Notes: generated by a model from the letters alone, not told the origin. A DNA stretch of 8,557 nt from Pseudomonadota bacterium (GCA_021780395.1 JAJXYU010000182.1:1-8557); one strand, 5' to 3'. Shown: positions 1 to 6,598, numbered from the stretch's first letter. Numbers and translations are program-made.

Positions 1-1001
1 GGCGTGACCGTGCGCTGGTGGACCTCGCCGAAATACCCGGGCAGCGCCCGGTCGCGGCCCATCGCGAACAGCGTGCGGGAGAACTGCAGCATCGTCGTTT
101 CCAGCGTCGCGATGCTCGAGAGGATCAGCGCGAGCGCGGCCGCGTAGCCGCCGGCCCGGCCGAGTCCGGCCGCGATCGCGACATGGTAGATCAGGTTGTC
201 GGAGAAGCTGCTGGCATCACGCAGCGAGAACAGCATCAGCGTCGCGGCGGTGAACGCCGCGAACGAGGCGATCGTCACGAACACGCTGAGGAAGCCCCCG
301 TTGCCGGCGGCGTTCGGGCGGTCGTTGCGCGTCTCCTCGGACAGGTTCGCGGTGACGTCCCATCCCCAGTACAGGAACACCACGATCAGCGCGGACGAGG
401 CGAAGCTCGCGCCGGTGTAGTGGAAGGCGAACCAGGACCAGGAGAACGGGTTCACCGCGTGGCCGGTCTGGGTCGCGACGAACGCGGCGATCGAGATGCC
501 GAACAGGATCACGAGCTCGATCGAACTCATCACGACCTGCACCTTGCTCGTGATCTCGATGCCGGAGATCAGGACGAGGCCGATCACGACGAACCAGACC
601 GCGCCGATGCTGGTCGTGAGCAGCACGTGATCCGCGAGCGACGGATCGATCAGATCGATCGTCGCGGTGCCGAGCGGAACGCTGCCGGTGACCATGAACA
701 CCATCGACGCGATCAGCAACGCCCAGCCGGAGAAGTAGCCGAACAGCTTGCCGAAGCCGATCTTGGTCCACTCATAGGCGGCGCCGGCGTTCGCGATACG
801 CTGGTTGAGCCCCTTGTACGCGGTCGCGATGCCGAGCATCGGTAGCGCAAAGATCAGCACCGCGTTCGGCGAAACCATGCCGGCGGTCACGAGCAGGCTC
901 GAGATCGCGACTGCGATCGAGAAGCCGGGCGCGCTGCCGGCGACGCCCATGATGATCGATTCGAAAAACGAGAGTGAGTTGGCCTTCAACTGGTCGCTCA
1001 T
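1..1001 (-). CDS. APC-family amino acid/polyamine permease, C-terminus cut by window edge
   Basis: Inner-membrane transporter of the amino acid-polyamine-organocation superfamily. It probably imports the amine or amino acid used by the neighbouring catabolic genes. About 333 residues are visible, against the usual 450-550, and the frame is still open at position 1. Hydrophobic segments run almost back to back (about eight helices). Helix 1 carries the GSAPG motif (residues 19-23) typical of the substrate/cation site in this superfamily. A WGWD segment, a conserved SEETRND loop and a QFSRTLFAMGRDRALP stretch near the visible end also match APC permeases. The ATG at 1001 is preceded by GGGAG five bases upstream. 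It is the last visible gene of the amine operon, 57 bases after the synthetase stop. The family is clear. The substrate (putrescine, another amine, or an amino acid such as GABA or glutamate) is inferred only from neighbours. Confidence 0.9.
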   Translation of the reverse strand, partial: MSDQLKANSLSFFESIIMGVAGSAPGFSIAVAISSLLVTAGMVSPNAVLIFALPMLGIATAYKGLNQRIANAGAAYEWTKIGFGKLFGYFSGWALLIASMVFMVTGSVPLGTATIDLIDPSLADHVLLTTSIGAVWFVVIGLVLISGIEITSKVQVVMSSIELVILFGISIAAFVATQTGHAVNPFSWSWFAFHYTGASFASSALIVVFLYWGWDVTANLSEETRNDRPNAAGNGGFLSVFVTIASFAAFTAATLMLFSLRDASSFSDNLIYHVAIAAGLGRAGGYAAALALILSSIATLETTMLQFSRTLFAMGRDRALPGYFGEVHQRTVT

Positions 1002-1020
1002 GCGCGCTCCCGGGCCGCCC

Positions 1021-1036
1021 CGCGCGTTCCCGCGCG
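1021..1036 (-). other. Short GC hairpin upstream of the permease ribosome binding site
   Basis: CGCGCG and its self-complement flank a 4-base loop that reads GGAA in the minus-strand transcript, giving a six-bp stem. It lies in the 57-base gap between synthetase and permease, about 10 bases before the GGGAG of the permease. No U-run follows, so it is not an intrinsic terminator. It could affect mRNA stability or translation, but such stems arise easily by chance in DNA this GC-rich. Confidence 0.3.
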
Positions 1037-1058
1037 CCGGACGAACCTCGTCTGGTTC

Positions 1059-2447
1059 TCAAAGATAGAAATCATATTCGCGAGGCAGGACATCGTGGAG
1101 CAAGGCGGCGTGTTCCTTGCGCTTCAGTTCCCGATAGGCGTCGAGGAACCGCGGCGTCAGGTAGCGTCCGAGAGCCGGCGAGTCGCGCATCCGGTCCAGC
1201 GCGGCGAACAGGTCGTCCGGAAACTCGTCCGCCCCCCCGCCGACCGCCCGGCCATGCGTCGGCGCGGTCGGCTCGAGCCCGTTCTCTATTCCGTGCAGGA
1301 TCGCCGCGAGGATCGCCGCCAGGGCAAGGTGCGGGCTCGCATCGGCGCCGGCGACCCGGTGTTCGACGCGCCGCCCCTCGGGGCCCGACGCCGGAATCCG
1401 GAACGCGACGCTGCGGTTGTTCTCGCCCCAGGCGCGGCTGCGCGGCACGAACTGCCCGAGGAACCGCCGGTGCGAGTTCAGGTTCGGCGCGAACAGTCCG
1501 ACCGAGTCGTACATCAACGCCTGCATCCCGGCGACCGCCTGCCGCAGCAGCGTCTCGCCGCCGGCGGCGCCGAAGCGGTTCGCGCCGTTCTCGTCGGTGA
1601 GGCTCACGTGCACGTGCAGGCCGTTGCCGGGCTGATCGAGGAACGGCTTCGCCATGAAGGTCGCCTGCGCGCCCGCGGCCTGGGCGACGCCCTTGACGAT
1701 GCGCTTCAGCAGCACCGCGTGGTCGGCCGCGAGCAGCGGGTCGGCGACGTGCCGGAGGTTGATCTCGAACTGGCCGATGCCGTACTCGGCGACCGCGCCG
1801 CAGACCGGCACCCGCTGCGCGGCCGCGGCGATCTCGACCTGTTCGAGGAACGCCGCGTTCGACTCGATCGCGTCCATCGACAGGTTCTGCGCGCGTCGCG
1901 GCGGATCGGCATTCGGGCCGCAGGCGGCCAGTGCGATCGTGCCGTCCGGACGCCGCCGTGGGTCGATCAGATAGAACTCGAGCTCGCAGGCGACGACCGG
2001 ATGCAAGCCCGCGTCGCGGCAACGGTCGACGACCTGGGCGAGGATCATCCGCGGATCGAACCAGAATCGTTCGCGCGACCCCAGGTCGCGCATCTCGCAG
2101 ACCACCTGTGCGGTCGGCATCCGGGTCCAGGGCGCGAGGCAGACGGTGCCGGGCAGCGGCAGGGCCGTGCCGTCGGGATCGCCGTCGGAGGTGCCCATCC
2201 CGTGGACGTCGTGCCCGAGTCCGCGGTTGTCCGCGATCAGCGCCGACGCCGAGAACTGCACGCCCTCGACGAACACTTTCGCGGCATCCTCCAATGCGAC
2301 GCGTTTGCCGAGCGTGTTGCCGTTCACGTCGATCACGAACGCATCGAGCGCGGTCACCTGCGGGTGCGACCGCGAGAATTCCCGCCATTCCCCGGTCGGA
2401 TCCGCGGCGTCGCTCGTCCGTTCCATGTTCGGTCGTCCTTCCTTCAT
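1059..2447 (-). CDS. puuA: Glutamine synthetase-family gamma-glutamyl-amine ligase (PuuA/SpuB-like)
   Basis: Predicted cytoplasmic ligase joining L-glutamate to the amino group of putrescine or a related amine with ATP, the first step of the gamma-glutamylation pathway. It has 462 residues from this start; E. coli PuuA is about 470. Metal and substrate residues of the glutamine synthetase fold are all present: ExE at E155/E157, E221 in AEYGIGQFEINL with E228, GNGLHVHVSL with H278, ENNRS with R345, and RRVEHR with E362. The adenylylation tyrosine motif of true GlnA (NLYDLP) is absent, which fits the amine-ligase subfamily. Two in-frame ATGs compete: 2447, with GAGGGGAG eight bases upstream, and 2426, with AAGGAAGGA about nine bases upstream. 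The latter gives 455 residues. The gene lies 32 bases after the PuuB-like oxidase, supporting a two-step pair. Homologues acting on ethanolamine, isopropylamine or spermidine exist, so substrate is inferred. Confidence 0.87.
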   Translation of the reverse strand: MKEGRPNMERTSDAADPTGEWREFSRSHPQVTALDAFVIDVNGNTLGKRVALEDAAKVFVEGVQFSASALIADNRGLGHDVHGMGTSDGDPDGTALPLPGTVCLAPWTRMPTAQVVCEMRDLGSRERFWFDPRMILAQVVDRCRDAGLHPVVACELEFYLIDPRRRPDGTIALAACGPNADPPRRAQNLSMDAIESNAAFLEQVEIAAAAQRVPVCGAVAEYGIGQFEINLRHVADPLLAADHAVLLKRIVKGVAQAAGAQATFMAKPFLDQPGNGLHVHVSLTDENGANRFGAAGGETLLRQAVAGMQALMYDSVGLFAPNLNSHRRFLGQFVPRSRAWGENNRSVAFRIPASGPEGRRVEHRVAGADASPHLALAAILAAILHGIENGLEPTAPTHGRAVGGGADEFPDDLFAALDRMRDSPALGRYLTPRFLDAYRELKRKEHAALLHDVLPREYDFYL

Positions 2448-2479
2448 CGTCGACACTCCCCTCGTCGCGCGCGCCGGCG

Positions 2480-3793
2480 TCAGAGCCGGTCGCGCAGCGC
2501 GTACCACGACATCGCGGCGACCAGCGTCGGCCAGCGCAGCGCCCGGCCTCCCGGGAACGCCGGCACCGGAACCCGGGCGAACCGCTCGAATCCGCCGCGC
2601 TCGCCGGCGATCGCATCGGCGAGGAGCTTGCCGCAATACGGGGCGAGCAGCACGCCGAGCCCGGAGAAGCCGCTCGCGTTGTACAGGCCGGGCTCGATTT
2701 CGCGGACGAACGGCATTCGCGTCGGCGTGATCGCGAGGGTGCCGCCCCATCCGTAGTCGAGACGGGCCCCTCCGAGCTGCGGGAACAGCCGCAGCAGGTG
2801 CGGTCGCACGAAGGCGGCGATGTCGCGCGGGAACCGGTAGCCGTAGGTCTCGCCGCCCCCGAACAGCAGCCGGTGGTCGACGGTCGTGCGGAAGTAGTTC
2901 ACCACGAAGCGCGAATCGGACACCGCGATGCCGCCGCGAATCAGTGCATCGGCGCGCTCGGCGCCGAGCGGTTCGGTCACCGCGACGAAATTGTTGATCG
3001 GCATCACGTGCCGTTCGACGACCGGCGCGATCCCGCGCAGGTAGCCGTTGCAGGCCAGGATCACGTGGGTGGCACGCACGTCGCCGCGGGTGGTGCGCAC
3101 CCGCCAGTCGCTGCCGGCGCGGCGGATCCCGAGCACGCGCGTGTCCTGATGCAGGCGCGCGCCGCGGCTCGCGGCCGCGCGCGCCATCCCGAGCGCGAGG
3201 TTCATCGGGTGCAGGTGGCCGCTGCGGCCGTCGAATGCGCCGCTGTGGTAGTCCTCGGTCGCGACCGTCGCCCGGACCTCGTCGCGGTCGAGGAAGCGGA
3301 TGTGCGGATAGTCGTAGCGTTCCCTCAGGTGGTCGACGAAGCGGCGGGTCGCCTCCGTATGGGACGGCTTGTGGTCGGCGTACAGAACGCCGGGCCGGTA
3401 GTCGCAGCCGATGCCGTAGGTGTCGATCAGCCGGTCGAGATGGGCGCGTGCATCGAGCGCGAGTTCCCACAGCCGGCGCGCCTCGGCCGCGCCGAGCCGC
3501 TTCTCGAGCCATGCCTGGTCGCGGCGCAAGCCGACGTGCGCCTGGCCGCCGTTGCGGCCCGTCGCGCCCCAGGCGAGGAGCGATTGCTCGAGCAGTACGA
3601 CCTCGACGCCCCGCTCGGCGAGATGCAGCGCCGCGCCGATGCCGGTGAAGCCGCCGCCGATCACGCAGACGTGCGCGTTGCGGTCACCCTCGAGCGGCGG
3701 CGCGGCGACGGCCTCGGTTGCGGTCGCCGCGTAATACGAGGGTGCGTGCACGGTGCTCGGCGCGAGCGCCGATTGGCGGGAAGGGCTCAGCAT
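2480..3793 (-). CDS. puuB: FAD-dependent amine oxidase (gamma-glutamylputrescine oxidase, PuuB-like)
   Basis: DAO-fold flavoenzyme of 437 residues; E. coli PuuB is about 426. It is predicted to oxidise the gamma-glutamyl-amine made by the adjacent ligase to an aldehyde, releasing ammonia and H2O2. A Rossmann dinucleotide motif (VIGGGFTGIGAALHLAERG, residues 44-62) ends in the ribose-binding acid E69. GATGRNGGQ (76-84) matches the conserved turn of this family, and SYYAA at 19-23 matches the N-terminus I recall for PuuB. The C-terminal flavin segment is YNASGFSGLGVLLAPYCGKLL (371-391). The ATG at 3793 lies six bases after the regulator's stop and overlaps a palindromic operator candidate. No convincing Shine-Dalgarno precedes it, so translation may be coupled to the regulator or start from a very short leader. 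A GTG at 3751 is a weaker alternative start. Other DAO amine or amino acid oxidases remain possible; the neighbouring synthetase favours PuuB. Confidence 0.86.
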   Translation of the reverse strand: MLSPSRQSALAPSTVHAPSYYAATATEAVAAPPLEGDRNAHVCVIGGGFTGIGAALHLAERGVEVVLLEQSLLAWGATGRNGGQAHVGLRRDQAWLEKRLGAAEARRLWELALDARAHLDRLIDTYGIGCDYRPGVLYADHKPSHTEATRRFVDHLRERYDYPHIRFLDRDEVRATVATEDYHSGAFDGRSGHLHPMNLALGMARAAASRGARLHQDTRVLGIRRAGSDWRVRTTRGDVRATHVILACNGYLRGIAPVVERHVMPINNFVAVTEPLGAERADALIRGGIAVSDSRFVVNYFRTTVDHRLLFGGGETYGYRFPRDIAAFVRPHLLRLFPQLGGARLDYGWGGTLAITPTRMPFVREIEPGLYNASGFSGLGVLLAPYCGKLLADAIAGERGGFERFARVPVPAFPGGRALRWPTLVAAMSWYALRDRL

Positions 3794-3807
3794 TTGTGAT
3801 CACAGAT
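3792..3807. promoter_or_regulatory. 16-bp palindrome over the oxidase start, putative GntR operator 1
   Basis: ATTTGTGATCACAGAT differs at one position from the perfect palindrome ATCTGTGATCACAGAT. It matches the site at 6007-6022 at 13 of 16 positions. It covers the last codons of the GntR gene and the first bases of the oxidase ATG. FCD-type GntR regulators usually bind short palindromes beside the genes they control, often including their own. TGTGA and TCACA recall CRP half-sites, but with no 6-base spacer it is not a CRP site. Assignment to this GntR is inference. Confidence 0.55.
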
Positions 3808-4555
3808 CGTGAGCGTCAGCATACACGAAGCCGCTTTCGCCGATCAAACCCATGCCGTCGCGGATGTCGGCGCGGATCGCCTGGCCGAGTCCCGGTGCGT
3901 CGCGAGCCGCGATCGCCCGCAGCGCGAGCGCGTGTTGATCGACCAGGTTCGCGGTGCCGACGCGGCCGTAGACGATCCGCATGTACGGCCCGAACTGCAG
4001 CCACAGGGTCTCGATCAGGCGGTGCAGGATCCCGCGCGGCCGGGCGTCGTAGATCGAGAAGTGGAAGTCGAAGTTGCCTTGCATGTAGGCCGGCAGGTCG
4101 CCCCCGCCGATCGCGGCGCCGATCGCGTCGTCGATCTGCCGGAGCCGCTTCAGCCGTTTCGCGTCGATGTAGGGCAGGGCCTCGATCGCGGCCTCCGGCT
4201 CGAGGAGTTCCCGGCAGCGCAACAGCTCTCGAAACCGACCCTCGGTCATCTCGGGAACGATCACCCGCCGCTTGGAGCGGATCTGCACCGCGCCCTCGGC
4301 CGCGAGCCGGCTGAGGGCTTCGCGGACCGGGGTCTGGCTGACGCCGAGTTCCTCGGCGAGCCGGCGCGTCGAGAGCCGGGCGCCGGGCGCCATGCCGCCG
4401 GTGATGAACCGCCGCGAGAGTTCGGTATGCACGTTGTGGTGCAACGGCGCCGCCTCGCCATCGGTGACGTGGGTGCCGCGCACCTGCCGGCGCGGGATCG
4501 ACCGGCGTGCCGGTGCACGCGCGGCCGGCGCGTCAAGCCGCGGCGTCGAGGCCAC
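3800..4555 (-). CDS. GntR-family transcriptional regulator, FCD subfamily
   Basis: DNA-binding regulator of 251 residues. An N-terminal winged helix-turn-helix (about 38-105) contains LSTRRLAEELGVSQTPVREALSRL (61-84), the GntR signature. The FCD ligand domain follows (about 108-240), with the conserved E116/E119 helix, the N161-x3-H165 pair and H208, where many FCD proteins bind a metal. The later histidine expected near residue 230 appears to be D230. The start is a GTG at 4555, overlapping the aminotransferase by 23 bases, with GGAG about 10 bases upstream. Downstream GTGs at 4483 and 4432 are alternatives with poorer upstream signals. The first 37 residues look disordered and Arg/Ala/Pro-rich, so a later start is possible. 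Placement inside the amine operon suggests it senses an amine or glutamylated intermediate and controls these genes, probably through the palindromes at 3792-3807 and 6007-6022. It belongs to a different family from E. coli PuuR. Confidence 0.85.
   Translation of the reverse strand: MASTPRLDAPAARAPARRSIPRRQVRGTHVTDGEAAPLHHNVHTELSRRFITGGMAPGARLSTRRLAEELGVSQTPVREALSRLAAEGAVQIRSKRRVIVPEMTEGRFRELLRCRELLEPEAAIEALPYIDAKRLKRLRQIDDAIGAAIGGGDLPAYMQGNFDFHFSIYDARPRGILHRLIETLWLQFGPYMRIVYGRVGTANLVDQHALALRAIAARDAPGLGQAIRADIRDGMGLIGESGFVYADAHDL
3818..3847 (-). promoter_or_regulatory. Candidate internal promoter for the oxidase-synthetase-permease segment
   Basis: On the minus strand TTGATC (3842-3847) and TATGCT (3818-3823) are separated by 18 bases. 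Each matches the sigma-70 consensus at 4 of 6 positions. The predicted start of transcription, near 3811, would be a few bases before the palindrome at 3792-3807, so a bound repressor would block it. It lies within the coding end of the GntR gene. Weak hexamers make this tentative. Confidence 0.3.
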
Positions 4556-5930
4556 GCAGGAGCGGCTCCGCCTCGCGCAACGACCGATCGATCGTGTCGA
4601 CCAACCGGTCGATCTCGGCGTGCGAGACGATCAGCGGCGGGCACATCACGATCGTGTCGCGGATCGCTCGGACCATCAGTCCGTTGCGGATGCACGCATC
4701 GCGCACGATCGGGCCGGCGTTGCCTTCCTTGCCGCCGAAACGCTGGTTCGTTCCCTGCCGGGAGACGATCTCGACGGCGCCGATCAAGCCGAGCGAGCGG
4801 GCCTCGCCCACCAGCGGGTTCGCGGCCAGCCGCCGCAGCGCGTTCGCGAGGTAGGGTCCCACGTCTTCGGCGACACGCTCGACGAGCCGCTCGCGCGCGA
4901 TGATCTGCAGATTCCGCAGAGCGACCGCCGCCGATACCGGGTGCCCGGAATAGGTGTAGCCGTGGATGAACTCACCGCCCTTTTCCTTCAGCAACTGCAC
5001 GATCGGCGCGGCGACCGCGGTCGCCGAGATCGGCAGGTAACCCGAGGACAGACCCTTCGCCATCGAGACGATGTCGGGCTTGATCCCGAAATGCTGGAAG
5101 CCGAACCACCGTCCGAGCCGCCCGAAGCCGCAGATCACCTCGTCGGCGACGAGCAGGATGCCGTACTTGCGGCAGATCGCCTCGACCCGCTTCCAATAGC
5201 CCGGCGGCGGGATGATCACGCCGCCGGCGCCTTGGACCGGTTCGCCGATGAACGCGGCGACGTTCTCCGGCCCGACCTCGAGGATCCGCGTCTCGATCGC
5301 CGCCGCGGCGCGCGCGCCGAAGATCTCGGGATCCTCGCCGAAGCCTTCGCCGAATGGGTAGGGTTGCATCACGTGCTCGATCCCGGGGATCGGCAGGCCG
5401 CCCTGCGCGTGCATCGCCCTCATCCCGCCGAGGCTCGCGCCGGCTACCGTCGAGCCGTGGTAGGCATTCCAGCGACTGATGAAGATCCGTCGCTGCGGCT
5501 CGCCGCGCAGGGTCCAGTAATGCCGCACGAGGCGCAGCGCGGTGTCGTTCGATTCCGAGCCCGAGCTGTTGAAGAACACGTGGCTCAAGTCATGGCCGAG
5601 CCGTCCGGAGACTTCCGCGGCGAGCCGGATCGCAGGTTCGTTCGCCGTCTTGAAGAACGTGTTGTAGAACGGCAGCTCGAGCATCTGCTGGTACGCGACC
5701 TCGGCGAGCTCCTTGCGCCCGTAGCCGACGTTCACGCACCACAACCCGGCCATCCCGTCGAGCAGGTGGTTGCCTTCCGCGTCCTCGATCGTGCAGCCCT
5801 CGGCGCGAACGATGATCCGGCTGCCGCCGAGCTCCTGCTGGACCTTGTAATCGCTTTGCGCCGGGAGGTGGTGGTCGAGATCCAGCTGGCGCAATTCCGC
5901 GATTTTCTGTGATGGCATCGGTGCGGTCAT
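4533..5930 (-). CDS. spuC: Class III PLP aminotransferase, putrescine-pyruvate type (SpuC-like)
   Basis: Predicted cytoplasmic omega-aminotransferase of 465 residues, the normal length for the family. It would move the terminal amino group of putrescine or a similar amine to pyruvate, giving 4-aminobutanal and alanine. PLP residues are visible: NSSGSESND (121-129) for phosphate binding, WNAYHG (154-159), VADEVICGFGR with D263, and the Schiff-base lysine K292 in MAKGLSSGYLP. GLWCVNVGYGR, ELPFYN and VRHYW are blocks I recall from P. aeruginosa SpuC, which favours that clade over GABA aminotransferase (GabT/PuuE). The ATG at 5930 has AGGA eight bases upstream; an ATG at 5918 lacks this advantage. 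It is the first gene of the amine block, preceded by an untranslated region with palindrome and promoter. Relatives act on beta-alanine, taurine-like or other omega-amines, so exact substrate is uncertain. Confidence 0.88.
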   Translation of the reverse strand: MTAPMPSQKIAELRQLDLDHHLPAQSDYKVQQELGGSRIIVRAEGCTIEDAEGNHLLDGMAGLWCVNVGYGRKELAEVAYQQMLELPFYNTFFKTANEPAIRLAAEVSGRLGHDLSHVFFNSSGSESNDTALRLVRHYWTLRGEPQRRIFISRWNAYHGSTVAGASLGGMRAMHAQGGLPIPGIEHVMQPYPFGEGFGEDPEIFGARAAAAIETRILEVGPENVAAFIGEPVQGAGGVIIPPPGYWKRVEAICRKYGILLVADEVICGFGRLGRWFGFQHFGIKPDIVSMAKGLSSGYLPISATAVAAPIVQLLKEKGGEFIHGYTYSGHPVSAAVALRNLQIIARERLVERVAEDVGPYLANALRRLAANPLVGEARSLGLIGAVEIVSRQGTNQRFGGKEGNAGPIVRDACIRNGLMVRAIRDTIVMCPPLIVSHAEIDRLVDTIDRSLREAEPLLRGLDAAA

Positions 5931-5953
5931 CGGAGCGTTCCTGTCGTTGCGAG

Positions 5954-5970
5954 CGGCCCCCCGCGGGCCG
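5954..5970 (-). other. Short hairpin in the aminotransferase leader
   Basis: CGGCCC and GGGCCG form a six-bp stem around a 5-base loop, between the candidate promoter and the AGGA of the aminotransferase. It lies close to the predicted transcription start. It has no U-run, so it is not a terminator. It may be only base-composition noise. Confidence 0.25.
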
Positions 5971-5975
5971 CCGAC

Positions 5976-6004
5976 AAGCTAACCGGTCGCGCGGCATGCG
6001 TCAA
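5976..6004 (-). promoter_or_regulatory. Candidate sigma-70 promoter of the amine operon
   Basis: On the minus strand TTGACG (5999-6004) matches the -35 consensus at 5 of 6 positions. After 17 bases TAGCTT (5976-5981) is a poor -10, at 3 of 6. The predicted start near 5969 gives a leader of about 38 bases before the ATG at 5930. The palindrome at 6007-6022 ends two bases upstream of the -35, a position suited to activation or to repression by overlap with polymerase. Confidence 0.4.
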
Positions 6005-6006
6005 GA

Positions 6007-6022
6007 ATCTGTGATTGCAGAT
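6007..6022. promoter_or_regulatory. 16-bp palindrome upstream of the amine operon, putative GntR operator 2
   Basis: ATCTGTGATTGCAGAT has perfect five-base outer arms (ATCTG and CAGAT) and two differences from the inferred consensus ATCTGTGATCACAGAT. It shares 13 of 16 positions with the site at 3792-3807. It is in the non-coding gap, immediately upstream of the candidate -35 element. The recurrence of the motif at just these two gene starts is the main support. Confidence 0.55.
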
Positions 6023-6040
6023 AAGCCCGGCGATGGATGC

Positions 6041-6120
6041 CGGCCGGCGCGGTGGGAGGTTGGCGCGGTGGAGCCAGGCGGCGCGGTGGGAGCGGCCGGC
6101 GTGGTGGGGGGCGGGCGGGA
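6041..6120 (-). terminator. C-rich transcript region, candidate Rho-dependent termination zone
   Basis: By my count the minus-strand transcript of this 80-base stretch has about 50 C, 18 G, 7 A and 5 U. Such a C-over-G bubble is typical of Rho loading (rut) sites. It begins a few bases after the stop of the CheX-like gene and precedes the amine-operon promoter, where transcription of the signalling genes should end. I found no stem-loop followed by a U-run here. Functional assignment is inference. Confidence 0.35.
6046..6107. repeat. Four short direct repeats of GGCGCGGTGG
   Basis: Copies begin at 6046, 6062, 6080 and 6098. The first three are identical over 10 bases and the fourth has one change (GGCGTGGTGG). 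Spacing is 16, 18 and 18 bases. The array fills most of the gap between the CheX-like stop and the amine-operon palindrome. It could be a slippage-derived tract or a set of protein or Rho contact sites. Confidence 0.6.
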
Positions 6121-6125
6121 GGAGC

Positions 6126-6572
6126 TCAGCTCAGCGCGACGACGAGCTTTGCGCTGTGGCTGCGCCAGTGGATCGGGATCACGAACGTGCGTGCGCCTGG
6201 ACGCGGTTCGATCGGTGGCGTGTCGCCGCACAGCACGCGCGGCGGCGAGATCCGAAAATCGTTGCCGAAGTCGCGGCGCGCGTTGCCGGAAATCGTGTTC
6301 GCGACCTCGCCGACCAGGTCGCGCATCGTCTCGTGCCCGAAGTCGGTCTCGTGCATCTTCATCAGCAGCACCGCGAGCATCGTCTTCGGCGCGGTGAAGC
6401 AGACGACCCCCTCGCGCCTTCCCGACACCTCGATCAAGCCCGAATACTCGTGCAGCGCGAGCGGTTCTTCGATCAGGTATGGCGAGCCGATCGACGCCGG
6501 TTGCTGGGCCGCGACCTCGAAGAAGTGGGTCGTTCCCTCGACGAAGACCTTGAGTTCCCGCTCGTGCAGCAT
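6126..6572 (-). CDS. CheX-like chemotaxis phosphatase domain protein
   Basis: Soluble protein of 148 residues with the CheC/CheX/FliY phosphatase fold. It probably removes phosphate from the neighbouring CheY-like regulator. The diagnostic helix is RDLVGEVANTISGNARRDFG (84-103), in which E89 and N92 form the ExxN pair that positions the attacking water in this family. The segment LIEVSGRREGVVCFTAPKTM (46-65) fits the strand before it. One ExxN motif is seen, as in CheX; CheC proteins usually carry two. The ATG at 6572 has GGAGAG seven bases upstream. It starts 26 bases after the regulator stop, so the two are probably co-transcribed. Function is predicted from family resemblance; CheX-like proteins outside chemotaxis clusters are poorly characterised. 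Confidence 0.8.
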   Translation of the reverse strand: MLHERELKVFVEGTTHFFEVAAQQPASIGSPYLIEEPLALHEYSGLIEVSGRREGVVCFTAPKTMLAVLLMKMHETDFGHETMRDLVGEVANTISGNARRDFGNDFRISPPRVLCGDTPPIEPRPGARTFVIPIHWRSHSAKLVVALS

Positions 6573-6598
6573 CGGTCGTCTCTCCGCGCCGGTACCGG

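Noticed and set aside
644..660. Repeat of GATCGATC twice within nine bases
   Set aside because: It lies inside the permease coding region, encoding Ile/Asp/Leu codons. GATCG words are frequent throughout this genome segment.
18..845. Long plus-strand open frames here and elsewhere (for example 1095-2756, 1931-3799, 4272-5912, 6829-8373)
   Set aside because: All are antisense to well-recognised minus-strand genes, have Arg/Ala/Asp-heavy compositions and show no family motifs.
1037..1056. GAACC/GGTTC inverted repeat after the synthetase stop as a terminator
   Set aside because: The stem is only five bp, there is no U-run, and the permease follows in the same direction with its own ribosome binding site.
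1059..3512. A single 817-residue minus-strand frame apparently fusing the synthetase to a long N-terminal extension
   Set aside because: The part above 2447 is Arg/Pro/Ala-rich low-complexity sequence antiphase to the clear oxidase gene. It is an open frame created by high GC, not a fusion protein.
3792..3807. CRP binding site, because of TGTGA and TCACA
   Set aside because: CRP half-sites need a 6-base spacer; here they overlap at the centre, giving a 10-base palindrome.
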